From assembly GCA_964467455.1 (NCBI GenBank), contig CAYXQJ010000001.1, positions 248,001 to 312,000 of the forward strand: a stretch of 64,000 nt of DNA. Direction: 5' to 3'. The notes under the pieces were generated by a model, which saw nothing but the letters and a program-made list of their open reading frames with translations, was not told the DNA's origin and did not search any database. This document shows, one piece after another, positions 34,981 through 43,882 of the stretch; within the stretch, counting starts at the first letter, position 1, and each line of letters begins with the position of its first letter. The DNA is from OLB6 sp964467455 (lineage in GTDB: Bacteria; Bacteroidota; Ignavibacteria; Kapaibacteriales; Kapaibacteriaceae). Both the position numbers and the translations under genes were made by a program.

Positions 34981-36504
34981 TCATGAACTTGGAAGTGTGA
35001 TGGCCGCTCGAAATCCGTGATAGCAGGCGTTCTCGATCGCCGGCGCTGCGTCGCAGTCGGTGTTCGCAAACAAGATGCGTCCAAACGCGGCTGACGCCGC
35101 CTGTGCAATACCGGAATGTGAACCCGGCGTTGGGATGATCACACCATGTCCCCATCCCCAACAGTACACCTCACGAACCGAGGCCTGTTGGTCAGGGGTC
35201 CTCGTAGATAGAAAGCGATCCACTATGTCACCTGAGCGACGAGCGAATAGCTCCGGATTTTGTAGTTGACCGCGTGCAAACTCATCCATGGGCACGAACA
35301 GCGATGCAACATGTTTGTCAAGGTTCATTCCCGGCACACTGCCCGGATTCACAACATCAGTTTCAAATTCACTGGTCAGATTCCACGTATCGTACACATC
35401 TGTCTCCACCAGCGGTAGATCCGATACGATATGCAACGTCATGTAGGGTGCATAACGCAGAGACTTACACGCCACCGCCTGCTGCGTTGGAAGATCAGGG
35501 ATCAGATATGGCATCTGGAACTTTGGAGCTGCCATGATGACGTGGTCAGCGCGATATCGGACCACGTTGCCGTCGCGATCGACACAATCAACATACGCCG
35601 ACGTTTCATCTTGTGTGACGCGCGCTGCAAGATGTTCCAGGCGTTGGCACTTCAATCGATCGCCAACGGCGCGGGTGAGCGCTCCCGGACCACCGGCAAA
35701 CGTAGATCGCTGAGCGTCGAATGTTGGACCGAGTTCTCCCGAGTAAAAATTCAGCAGACAGTAGACATTGGTTCGCAGCAGCAATGCCCCCATCGACGAA
35801 CGCGAATACGAATTCAACACTGTGAGCAGGGTCTGCGACTTGAATTCCTTCACCCATTCTTCAGCGCTGATATCCAGATGCGAAAGCTGTTGCGGCAACG
35901 TCGATTCCAGCGGATATGGCGGAACATCGTCACCCATGGACACCAACTGATCCCGAAAGCGCTTCATACCATCACGTTCAGCGCCGGCAGTGATCACGCG
36001 ATCCAGTGTCTCATCACTCCAGAGATCACGGACCACCTCGCCCCTTCCAAGATCATATCCGTCATCGGGACATGGGACAGGTTCGATGCCGGAAATCTTG
36101 ATCAGCGTCTCCAACTCCGGCGTACGCTCAACAAAGTAGACGTTGCCAAGAGGTATGCGTCCGCCAGCCAGATCGGCTTGCACCCCGGCACCTCCAACTC
36201 GAGCTTCACTCTCGACCATGATCACGCGGCGTCCTTGACGTTCAAGCTCTACAGCTGCCGTAAGCCCGGAAAGTCCCGCCCCAACGATCACCACATCACA
36301 GCGCTCGTTTTTGGAAGGGGCAGGCAGTGACCCACCATCACGCAAATAGGCATGGGCAACTTGGAACTGTGGCGTGGCATGACTGCGTCTCGGTGCCGTT
36401 AGCAGGCGAAGTTCGCCCGGCCGACGACAACCTGAGAGGCCGAAGGCATAAGTTGCCCCCGACCCCAACATGACGAGTTTGATGAAGTCCCTTCGTGTTC
36501 CCAC
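34981..36504 (-). CDS. Tat-exported lipoprotein FAD-dependent amine oxidase
   Basis: About 507 residues. The N-terminus has a twin-arginine motif (TRRDFIKL) followed by a hydrophobic stretch ending in the lipobox LSGC, so it is likely exported folded with FAD and lipidated. The FAD-binding Rossmann motif is VVIVGAGLSGLTAAVELERQG with VESEARVGG after it, as in flavin monoamine oxidases. The C-terminal FAD loop is NTDCDAAPAIENACYHG. Homologues oxidise amines, polyamines or carotenoid-like substrates; the substrate here is unknown. It is the last gene of a tight run after LysE, OmpA, DUF1800 and DUF1501, 20 nt behind the DUF1501 stop. The start is GTG 36504. Confidence 0.85.
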   Translation of the reverse strand: MGTRRDFIKLVMLGSGATYAFGLSGCRRPGELRLLTAPRRSHATPQFQVAHAYLRDGGSLPAPSKNERCDVVIVGAGLSGLTAAVELERQGRRVIMVESEARVGGAGVQADLAGGRIPLGNVYFVERTPELETLIKISGIEPVPCPDDGYDLGRGEVVRDLWSDETLDRVITAGAERDGMKRFRDQLVSMGDDVPPYPLESTLPQQLSHLDISAEEWVKEFKSQTLLTVLNSYSRSSMGALLLRTNVYCLLNFYSGELGPTFDAQRSTFAGGPGALTRAVGDRLKCQRLEHLAARVTQDETSAYVDCVDRDGNVVRYRADHVIMAAPKFQMPYLIPDLPTQQAVACKSLRYAPYMTLHIVSDLPLVETDVYDTWNLTSEFETDVVNPGSVPGMNLDKHVASLFVPMDEFARGQLQNPELFARRSGDIVDRFLSTRTPDQQASVREVYCWGWGHGVIIPTPGSHSGIAQAASAAFGRILFANTDCDAAPAIENACYHGFRAAITLPSS

Positions 36505-36524
36505 GCTATGAAAATAGCGATTCC

Positions 36525-38087
36525 TTACCGCATGACGCGTAACGGCACAGTCGACGAGACTCCGTTAACGATGACATTGCAGAGGAATGCCCCTGACGTG
36601 CTGGGCGTCACGGGAACAGCAACAGGGCCCGGCTGCACCGTTCCACGATGGACGGTCTCGAGGTAACGACCATCGGTGCTATACAGCTCGATCGTGACAT
36701 GTCCCGGCGACGACTGCTGCCATTCGATGGTGGCACCGTGCGATGTTGGATTCGGATAGGCGCGCACGTTGATGGGCACACGACCATCGTAGGCATCTTG
36801 AACACTGGTTGGACGCTGGATCACACCAAGGGGTAAGACACGATCTTCCAAGACAGCTTCCGTGTCTTCAGGAGTACCACCGAACCATGTTTCCATGATG
36901 TCGGCATAGACGCGGCGAAAATCCCACTGATAGTTGACGTCGCCGTTGCTGTTGAGGTTCTGCAAGTCCGGCGGGTTACCATAGACTCCGGAGCGAACCT
37001 TGTTACCCCAGACGAACTGCACAGACGATGCACCGTGGTCGGTGCCGCGGCTACCGTTCTCGTAGGGGCGTCGACCGAATTCCGACACCGTCATGCCTAC
37101 GACCTTATCGGCGAAGCCTTGGGCGAGAGCATCCTGCATGAACAGACCGATGCCGGTGCTCAATGATTCGAGTAGGTACGGGTGAAGACCCGTCATATCG
37201 TCGCGCTGTTGTTGGACGTGCGTATCGAATCCGCCAAGGTAGACCATGAAGATCTTCGAGCGAAGTCCGCCCGAGATCAGGCGGCTCACAAGTTGCATCT
37301 GCTTGACGAAGCCGTTGTTCGGGTAGTTGACGGTGTTCTTGCCTTTGTCGTAAGCGTCCTTGACCACTGACGAATAGCGGTCGGATTGCTCAGCGACCAA
37401 TCGAACGAAGTTGAACTCTTTCCCATAGCGCGTGTCTTCGGGCATAGGATTCATGTCGGGTGAAAGACCTTGGCCAAGTTCGAAGAACTTCTGCGGGTCT
37501 GTGAGGGCGATACCGATATCCCCTTTCGGACTCTGCAAGAGCATACTCAGAGTGCCACCGATCTGCACGGCCGTCGGGTGATCCGGCAAGGTCTCGGGGA
37601 AACCCTGGATCTTGTTGGACCAATACCGACCGAGCCATCCATCGATAAGTCGTTTATCAGGATCCGACGAGTTGAAGCCGCTCAGCCAGATATCTGTCGA
37701 TCGGAAGTGTGACAGGTTGGGATTTTCATATCCGATACCTTGTACGATCGCAAGTCTTCCGTCCTCGAACATACGGCGGAGGTTGTAGATGCCGGCCGGG
37801 TCAAGTGCAGGATGCATGTACACGCGTTGTAGCACATTGACAGCCTTGTCCTTCGGGACGCCGATCGTTGGTCGGATGTTGTAATACTCCGGATCGTCGA
37901 CCGGAATGATCGTGTTCAGTCCGTCGTTACCACCAAAAAGTTGGATCACGATCAAGATGCGATCATCATCCTCCTGCAGCGTGTTCATCAGTTCATATGG
38001 AGTGAAGGCACGTAGCGGGACTCCACCCAAGAACTGTGTTCCGGCAGCGGCGGCGGCGGTAGTAGCAATGAATGTCCGTCGTTTCAT
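36525..38087 (-). CDS. DUF1501 protein with Tat signal and T9SS sorting tail
   Basis: About 520 residues. It starts at ATG 38087 with a twin-arginine leader (KRRTFIATTAAAAAG). The DUF1501 body has LIVIQLFGGNDGLNTIIPVDD, FVWGNKVRSGVYG and KVVGMTVSEFGRRPYENGSRGTDHG, with the metal-coordinating residues of the alkaline-phosphatase-like fold to which the family is related. The last ~85 residues are a T9SS type A tail (VRAYPNPTSHGATIEWQQ ... GAFLCNVIVNG). Tat export combined with a T9SS tail is unusual, since T9SS clients normally cross the inner membrane by Sec. It lies 16 nt downstream of DUF1800, the standard partner. Confidence 0.88.
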   Translation of the reverse strand: MKRRTFIATTAAAAAGTQFLGGVPLRAFTPYELMNTLQEDDDRILIVIQLFGGNDGLNTIIPVDDPEYYNIRPTIGVPKDKAVNVLQRVYMHPALDPAGIYNLRRMFEDGRLAIVQGIGYENPNLSHFRSTDIWLSGFNSSDPDKRLIDGWLGRYWSNKIQGFPETLPDHPTAVQIGGTLSMLLQSPKGDIGIALTDPQKFFELGQGLSPDMNPMPEDTRYGKEFNFVRLVAEQSDRYSSVVKDAYDKGKNTVNYPNNGFVKQMQLVSRLISGGLRSKIFMVYLGGFDTHVQQQRDDMTGLHPYLLESLSTGIGLFMQDALAQGFADKVVGMTVSEFGRRPYENGSRGTDHGASSVQFVWGNKVRSGVYGNPPDLQNLNSNGDVNYQWDFRRVYADIMETWFGGTPEDTEAVLEDRVLPLGVIQRPTSVQDAYDGRVPINVRAYPNPTSHGATIEWQQSSPGHVTIELYSTDGRYLETVHRGTVQPGPVAVPVTPSTSGAFLCNVIVNGVSSTVPLRVMR

Positions 38088-38103
38088 GTTCGTACCTGTG
38101 GAA

Positions 38104-39666
38104 TTAGCAGAGTTGGAAGTCCGGTGCACGCGAGATCGTGATCAGCAGATTACGAAACCGTGCCGCTGCGGCGGAAGGAGTATTGAGGATCGATGGCCAG
38201 TCATAGGCCGGCGCACCTTGCATCAGCGCATCAAGATAGAACTGCTGTCGTTCAGCACTGACCTCCACAGGCAGCAAGTACGACACCACGTTTGCAACAA
38301 GTTTGTTCGCGTCGGTGTAGTCTTCGAAGCTCGAGATCAAGGCATTGGCCTGCGTATCGGACATCTTCTCGATGAGCTTCTTGGCAAAGTCTCGTCGTTG
38401 CGGATAGGTGTTCGTACTGATCCATGTCCGATAACCTGGCCAGCCGGCAACGGTCGGTGGGTCCATGACCGGTTGATCCATTGCCGTGACCCATGCCTGC
38501 GGATTGCTGTCAGCGATGCCAAGCTGTCGCTGCAAACCAGCCACATATTCGATCGGTGTTTTGATCTGGGCACCACGCATTTCCGCCGAGAAGAAATGCT
38601 TACTGGTGAACAATGCTTTGAACAGTGCTCCGGTCTCGAAATCGGCATCGCGGAACGTCTGAGCCAATGGCTCGATGATCAATGGATCGATCTCGCCCGG
38701 GGAGCTGTAGACAAAGTACCGATAGACCTTTTCCGCGATGAAGCGCGACACCGCTTCTTTACGGACGTCGCAGATGATCTCGATCAACCGCAGGACCTCT
38801 TCCGTCTTGACCTGATAGGCCGTGTTATTATCTGCCGTACGTGCCGGGATCGTCTGTCCCAAGACCTGCTTCGCTCCGGTGTCATGCGCCACGGCATCAA
38901 ACCATGCTTCATACTTTCCATTCGGCGCAGGAGAATCAGAGTATTTCTGCGTCCTCCAGCCCGTCAGCACTCGAGCGGCCTCTTTGACGTCGCCTTCAGT
39001 ATACCAACCGATACCCGTCAAGTACAACTCCATGAGCTCACGAGCATAGTTCTCGTTTGGCTTCCCATTGGTGTTGTACGTGCCCCCTAAATAATTCAGC
39101 ATTGCCGAATCGAGCGTGATGTCCAGTGCGACGGAACGCAAGTCGCCAAGGCGGTCACGACGCAGTGTGAGGTATTGCCGGTACAGTGCCTGCGGAACTG
39201 AGTTCGTGTTGTCGAAGGAGAACTCTGTCGTCCAATGCCCGCTCCAAAACAGCGTGGTCTTCTCGATCGCCTTTGCATCCGTGGTCATCAAGGCGATCCA
39301 CCAATTGGCCAACGCGGCCATGTTGTTTCGCCACGTCGCATAGATTGCATTGCGGGTCTGAAGGTCTGCACCTTCCGGATCTTCCGTCCATCCATCGATC
39401 CAGGAACCGGGTGACGGTGGGTCTGCTTCGTCACTTGCGCCCAGTAACTCGTCAACAACTTGCGCAGGCGTTTTCCCTACCATGCTCTGTGCCTGAGCCA
39501 ATGTCGGACCAAATCCCATGCGCCTCAGGAGATGATAGACGTCAGCCAACGTCAGCGGATCGGTATGTTCCGTCATATCGGTTGTGACGATGGCAAGGGT
39601 TCGAGGTGGAGAGATCCCACGCGAACCAAGCTGAAGGAAATTCTGGAAAACGGCTCTACGATTCAT
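38104..39666 (-). CDS. DUF1800 family protein
   Basis: About 520 residues. DUF1800 is a widespread conserved family of unknown function, nearly always next to DUF1501. Characteristic segments are LLRRMGFGPTLAQAQSM, WWIALMTTDAKAIEKTTLFWSGHW, NYARELMELYLTGIGWYTEGDVKEAARVLTGW and VAGWPGYRTWISTNTYPQR. The N-terminus (NRRAVFQNFLQLGSRG) looks like a weak Tat-type leader, but the hydrophobic core is poor and an internal Met is possible. It starts 2 nt after the OmpA stop and is followed by DUF1501. The conserved pairing suggests the two act as one surface complex (inference). Confidence 0.9.
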   Translation of the reverse strand: MNRRAVFQNFLQLGSRGISPPRTLAIVTTDMTEHTDPLTLADVYHLLRRMGFGPTLAQAQSMVGKTPAQVVDELLGASDEADPPSPGSWIDGWTEDPEGADLQTRNAIYATWRNNMAALANWWIALMTTDAKAIEKTTLFWSGHWTTEFSFDNTNSVPQALYRQYLTLRRDRLGDLRSVALDITLDSAMLNYLGGTYNTNGKPNENYARELMELYLTGIGWYTEGDVKEAARVLTGWRTQKYSDSPAPNGKYEAWFDAVAHDTGAKQVLGQTIPARTADNNTAYQVKTEEVLRLIEIICDVRKEAVSRFIAEKVYRYFVYSSPGEIDPLIIEPLAQTFRDADFETGALFKALFTSKHFFSAEMRGAQIKTPIEYVAGLQRQLGIADSNPQAWVTAMDQPVMDPPTVAGWPGYRTWISTNTYPQRRDFAKKLIEKMSDTQANALISSFEDYTDANKLVANVVSYLLPVEVSAERQQFYLDALMQGAPAYDWPSILNTPSAAAARFRNLLITISRAPDFQLC

Positions 39667-39668
39667 GA

Positions 39669-41648
39669 CTACCTCAGCGGTGTCGTAATGGTCAGAGAAA
39701 CGGTCCGGCAGTAGTACCGCCCTTCCGGAAGTGTATTGTCGTACGGAAGAATGTTCGGTCCTACACCTTTGACCTCTTTCACATTCAAAGCAGGCGCGAT
39801 GCGTCGCGCAAAGTTATCAACGGCCTTTGCTCGGTCCGTTGACAGTTCCAAGTTATGCTGCATTTCACCCAAACGGTCTGTCGACCCAACGATGGTTGCA
39901 GTACTACCTTCGCGGACAGATGAAGCGATCACACTCTTCATCATCTCTTGATTGGTTGACGAGATCTCCGAGCGGTCATAATCGAACACGATCAGGGACA
40001 ACCTACTCACTTCGTAGTTACTGACCGTCTTCTTCAACGGGAAGGATGTTGTTGCCTCGGCCGGCGCACCACCTTGCTGATCGATCACCATACGTGCGCG
40101 CAGTGTATCAACAGCACCAACCACCGGACCAAGACGGTCGGTCATCTCCTGATCCAGTTTGAAGGTGATGGATGAAGGGGGCGAAGCTGCTCCCGTTCGT
40201 TCGCCAACTGTACGCCCTTGATGGGCAACATCAAGCGACCATCGAGCAGCGACCTCCGGATGGCGGACGGTCACGGCAATATCATGGACTGGTTGCACGG
40301 GCACGTATTCATTGAAGCGGGAGTGGACAACTGGCGCTAAGAGTGATGCATCTGTCGATGACAATTCAACACGACGGTTCTCCTCAACTCCCTCGGCATA
40401 CATTTCGTTACTGGCCAAAACCGGACGATCTACCGTGCGGATCTCAAAGCGGTCGGCCTTGATCCCCCATCGTGTTTGTAGCTGCGAGGCGATCGTGCGT
40501 GCACGCTGCTCGGCCAGCGTCCGACGTTCCGCCGGCGTCTTGCGTTCAATGCCATCGGTCGTGCCGGTAATGGTCAGCTTCGACGTCGACGAAGTCATTC
40601 GCTTGCCGATCACATCCAACATCGCATAGTAGATCGGCAACGTCTGCTTCGGCAGGGTTTGTTCATTGAACGCGTTCGGTGTTGTGTTCGACGTGTACTT
40701 CGGCGGCAATGTCGCCGAAGATGAATCAAAGAACACATACGGTAACAACGGAAACGTCTGTGTGACGATGGTCTCGCGGATCTCCAGTGGTTGTGAAGAG
40801 ATCGACGCGATCATGACCGGCGGAGGTTCAACGACCGGTGCCGACTCGACAACTGGCGGAGGCGGTGGTGGTGGTGGTGGCGGTGGTGCAGGTGCGGGCT
40901 CGTCATCAAAGAAACGATAACGTACTTGCAACGTAGCGGCTGCCCATGACTGCTTCCACTCTGCTTGATTCGTCAGCGAGTTCAATCCATAGCGATAGCT
41001 GATTTCGGGACAGATCTCCACACGTTTTGATACCGCGAATGCTGCGCCAATACCGCCTGACACTCCATACGAAGTGCCCATGCCGGGAAAGTCGCCCGAC
41101 CCAGTGGTACGCTGTTGCGTTCCATCCGGAAAGAGTACGCCACTCGGTTCGATGATCTCTTCTGTCTGCGTGTACGAAGCGCTGACCAGCGGATTACCGG
41201 CATCAGCAACGACGCGCACGTAGATCGGTAGTGAGGCAATAGGACGCGACCGAAGCCCAACTTCAACACTGACGTATCCAAGATCGGCATTGAAGACGTG
41301 CTCGCGTACGAGGTTCACATAGGTGTTCGTGTTCGGATCGAGGACTTCGAAGTTGTCTTGCGATGTTGTGACAAGCGTAGCGGGACGCATCGCATAAATC
41401 ACACTACCTGAGAGTTCGAGCATATCGCCCAAGATGCCATGTTCGATGGTTAGCCCACCCAGATATCCATTTGACGTCCCGTCCGAGAACGTGCCACAGT
41501 CCGTGCTGCCGGCGATCACGGGAATCGTGGAGGTATTCCACAGGTAGAGATAGCCCCCCTTGATCCCCAGCGACGTGGTCTGAGCCATCGCAGGCATGGA
41601 GAGGAGGATCATCGCGAGGAGGTCAACAACGCGAAACGATCGGATCAT
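39669..41648 (-). CDS. Outer-membrane beta-barrel protein with two OmpA-like domains
   Basis: About 659 residues with signal peptide ending in MPAMA. Residues ~20-225 look like an outer-membrane beta barrel (SLGIKGGYLYLW ... WAAATLQVRYRFFDDE). A Pro-rich linker with ten or more prolines in a row follows. Next is a degenerate OmpA-like domain (FPLLPYVFFDSSSATLPP, LTITGTTDGIERKTPAE, ENRRVELSS), an Ig/FlgD-like strand region, and a second OmpA domain at the C-terminus (LIVFDYDRSEISSTNQEMM, IVGSTDRLGEMQHN). The gene at 44.6 kb has the same architecture. It lies 3 nt after lysE-like and 2 nt before DUF1800, so it is inside an operon. Confidence 0.87.
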   Translation of the reverse strand: MIRSFRVVDLLAMILLSMPAMAQTTSLGIKGGYLYLWNTSTIPVIAGSTDCGTFSDGTSNGYLGGLTIEHGILGDMLELSGSVIYAMRPATLVTTSQDNFEVLDPNTNTYVNLVREHVFNADLGYVSVEVGLRSRPIASLPIYVRVVADAGNPLVSASYTQTEEIIEPSGVLFPDGTQQRTTGSGDFPGMGTSYGVSGGIGAAFAVSKRVEICPEISYRYGLNSLTNQAEWKQSWAAATLQVRYRFFDDEPAPAPPPPPPPPPPPVVESAPVVEPPPVMIASISSQPLEIRETIVTQTFPLLPYVFFDSSSATLPPKYTSNTTPNAFNEQTLPKQTLPIYYAMLDVIGKRMTSSTSKLTITGTTDGIERKTPAERRTLAEQRARTIASQLQTRWGIKADRFEIRTVDRPVLASNEMYAEGVEENRRVELSSTDASLLAPVVHSRFNEYVPVQPVHDIAVTVRHPEVAARWSLDVAHQGRTVGERTGAASPPSSITFKLDQEMTDRLGPVVGAVDTLRARMVIDQQGGAPAEATTSFPLKKTVSNYEVSRLSLIVFDYDRSEISSTNQEMMKSVIASSVREGSTATIVGSTDRLGEMQHNLELSTDRAKAVDNFARRIAPALNVKEVKGVGPNILPYDNTLPEGRYYCRTVSLTITTPLR

Positions 41649-41651
41649 GCT

Positions 41652-42374
41652 TTATGCTGCTAGTACAAATCGTAGAATCTCGGCCCACTTCGTCACAAGG
41701 ATCACCCGCAAGCCATAGAACGTTCCAAACCCGATCAGGGTCACTCCGGTTACTTGTTGTATCCGCTGAATGAACGTCGGCGTCATCCGACTGCGGTTCG
41801 CGATCACCAACCGAGCCAGTGTAAACAACCACAACGTGTTACCTACTCCAAAGCCCAAGGCGAATGCGAGATTATTGCCCAAGGTACTCTGGAACCAATC
41901 AAGTTTCTGAATGAAGGTCGTCATCGCTGCGAGCGACGGGACGAACGTCGGGTTGGCGAGGTTTGCCACGGCAAAACCAACGCCGACGAAGAACGGGCCA
42001 TGGCTTTTGAACCACTCGATCATGTTGCGTGGTCTCTCGGCCCCGTTCTCATGATGGTCGTTGGGCTTGATCGGACGTTCACGCATCTGCATGATCCCGA
42101 ATCCGATCATCACGGCAACGATGAGAAGTTGAAAGATCACCGTGGCCAGCGGAGTGGTGTTTTCAAGATCTCGCAGAATGTCCACGATCGCACTCGTGGC
42201 CAGCATGGCCAGGGCGCAGTAGATCACGTCGAACAGGCCGGCACCGATGGCAAGCTTGACGGCAGCGATCCATCCCGACCTAATGCCGGTGCGGATCGCA
42301 GCCATACCGATCGGTCCCGGCGGGATCGCCAGGATGTAACCGATCATGACACCAATGACCAGCGCTGTCCCCAT
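41652..42374 (-). CDS. LysE-family amino-acid exporter
   Basis: About 240 residues, six predicted helices. Family signature: IGYILAIPPGPIGMAAIRTGIRSGW near the N-terminus, then a cytoplasmic charged loop (MREERPIK-like, with NDHHENGAERPRN). Members export amino acids or small metabolites using the proton gradient; the substrate is not readable. ATG 42374 lies 5 nt after a TACTTTTC element (42380-42387). It is divergent from an APC amino-acid permease with 50 nt between the starts, so uptake and export may be co-ordinated. It is the first gene of a five-gene run with OmpA, DUF1800, DUF1501 and the amine oxidase. Confidence 0.85.
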   Translation of the reverse strand: MGTALVIGVMIGYILAIPPGPIGMAAIRTGIRSGWIAAVKLAIGAGLFDVIYCALAMLATSAIVDILRDLENTTPLATVIFQLLIVAVMIGFGIMQMRERPIKPNDHHENGAERPRNMIEWFKSHGPFFVGVGFAVANLANPTFVPSLAAMTTFIQKLDWFQSTLGNNLAFALGFGVGNTLWLFTLARLVIANRSRMTPTFIQRIQQVTGVTLIGFGTFYGLRVILVTKWAEILRFVLAA

Positions 42375-42379
42375 GTACG

Positions 42380-42387
42380 GAAAAGTA
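42380..42387 (-). promoter_or_regulatory. Putative -7 promoter element for the LysE-led operon
   Basis: The minus strand reads TACTTTTC (TAnnTTTC), ending 5 nt before ATG 42374. Confidence 0.4.
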
Positions 42388-42412
42388 CGGAGTCTTTGCC
42401 ATTGGATGAACG

Positions 42413-42420
42413 TAAATTCG
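42413..42420 (+). promoter_or_regulatory. Putative -7 promoter element for the APC permease
   Basis: TAAATTCG is a one-mismatch TAnnTTTG located 4 nt before ATG 42425, divergent from the LysE element 25 bp away. Confidence 0.35.
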
Positions 42421-42424
42421 AGGC

Positions 42425-43882
42425 ATGTCATTAACACCTCGTCCGGAAGGCCTCACGAAGGCCCTTGGTCTCTTTACCACGACGATGCTGGTCATCGGAA
42501 GCGTTGTGGGTTCTGGCATCTTCAAGAACCCGGCCTCCATGGCCGCACTGGTCGGCTCACCTGAGCTCCTGCTGGCCGTATGGGTAGGCGCCGGCCTCGT
42601 TACCCTCTTCGGAGCATTGACGATCGCCGAGATCGCCTCGATCATTCCAGCTACCGGCGGACAGTACGAATACTTCCGCGTGATCTACGGTGACTTCATG
42701 GCCTTCGTCTACGGCTGGTCGCTCTTCTTCGTGATCCAGACCGGATCGATCGCCTCGATCACCTATGTGTTCTCCTACTACCTCGATTCGCTTGTCCCCT
42801 TGTGGAACCTCCCTGAAGCCACATGGCGCTCGGTCGCCATCCCTCTACCCTTCGGCGTGATCTATCCCCTCCAGGAGATCGGCATCAAGATCATGACGGC
42901 ACTCGTCGTGATCGGACTCACCGTTATCAACATGTTGGGTGTGAAAGAAGGCGGGCGTATCCAGAACCTTCTCACTGTATCCAAGATCCTCGCCATCGTC
43001 GTCCTCGTCGGCGCAGCGTTTTTCCTTGGCTCCGGCTCCGTCTCTCATTTCACCACGCCATCAATGTCGATCGCACCAACAGGAATGGCGTTGTTCCTTG
43101 CCATCGTTCTGACAATGAACAAGGCACTTTGGGCGTACGACGGATGGAATTCCGTCACGGCCGTAGCCGGTGAGACGCATGAACCGCAGAAGACCATTCC
43201 CCGTGCCTTGATGCTGGGCTCACTGTCGATCTTGGCGATCTACATCACGATCAACCTTGCCTACCTTTACATTCTCGACATTGATGCCCTCGCCGCATCC
43301 AGTTCCGTTGCTGCAGACGTCGCTCGTCTTGCCGTTGGTCCGTGGGGTCTCACCTTCGTCGCCGTAGCCGTGATGATCTCTACCATGGGCACATCCAACG
43401 GCACCATCTTGCAAAGTGCTCGGGTCTTCTTTGCCATGGCCAAGGATGGCTTTTTCTTTAGGGGGCTGAGTGGTGTCCACCCAAGATTCCATACACCCGC
43501 TCGGGCCTTGTTCTGGCAATGTGTGTGGACGTGCCTGTTGGTCTTCTCCGGCACATTCGATATGCTCACCGAAATGTTGATCTTCGTGAGCTGGGCCTTC
43601 TACGGTCTTGCCGCCTACGGCGTCTTTGTGTTGCGAAAACGAATGCCCGATGCACATCGCCCCTACAAAGTCTGGGGCTATCCCGTTGTGCCCTTCGTCT
43701 TCATCAGCTTTGCCGCTGTATTTCTGATCTTCTCCTTGGTGAGCGACTATCAGAATTACGTCGATGGACATGCCCGCGGCGAAGACCCGATCCTCAACTC
43801 CGTCTACGGCGTCTTCATCATTTTGACCGCGTTGCCCTTCTACTTCTGGTTCAAACGGTCTATAGGATCAAGCCGATCGTGA
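42425..43882 (+). CDS. APC-family amino-acid permease
   Basis: About 485 residues with twelve predicted helices. The first helix carries the APC substrate/sodium-site motif GSVVGSGIFKNPASMAALVGS, and helix 6 has MNKALWAYDGWNSVTAVAGE, both typical of the LAT-like (L-type) subgroup of eukaryotic-like exchangers. GGQYEYFRVIYGDFMAFVYGW is also conserved. The substrate is probably a neutral amino acid, not proven. It is divergent from the LysE exporter. Its 3' end overlaps the convergent beta-barrel gene by 23 nt. Confidence 0.92.
   Translation: MSLTPRPEGLTKALGLFTTTMLVIGSVVGSGIFKNPASMAALVGSPELLLAVWVGAGLVTLFGALTIAEIASIIPATGGQYEYFRVIYGDFMAFVYGWSLFFVIQTGSIASITYVFSYYLDSLVPLWNLPEATWRSVAIPLPFGVIYPLQEIGIKIMTALVVIGLTVINMLGVKEGGRIQNLLTVSKILAIVVLVGAAFFLGSGSVSHFTTPSMSIAPTGMALFLAIVLTMNKALWAYDGWNSVTAVAGETHEPQKTIPRALMLGSLSILAIYITINLAYLYILDIDALAASSSVAADVARLAVGPWGLTFVAVAVMISTMGTSNGTILQSARVFFAMAKDGFFFRGLSGVHPRFHTPARALFWQCVWTCLLVFSGTFDMLTEMLIFVSWAFYGLAAYGVFVLRKRMPDAHRPYKVWGYPVVPFVFISFAAVFLIFSLVSDYQNYVDGHARGEDPILNSVYGVFIILTALPFYFWFKRSIGSSRS

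Noticed and set aside
37906..39090. A 394-codon plus-strand ORF across DUF1501/DUF1800
   Set aside because: Shadow of two well-recognised minus-strand genes; it crosses their junction and has no domain.
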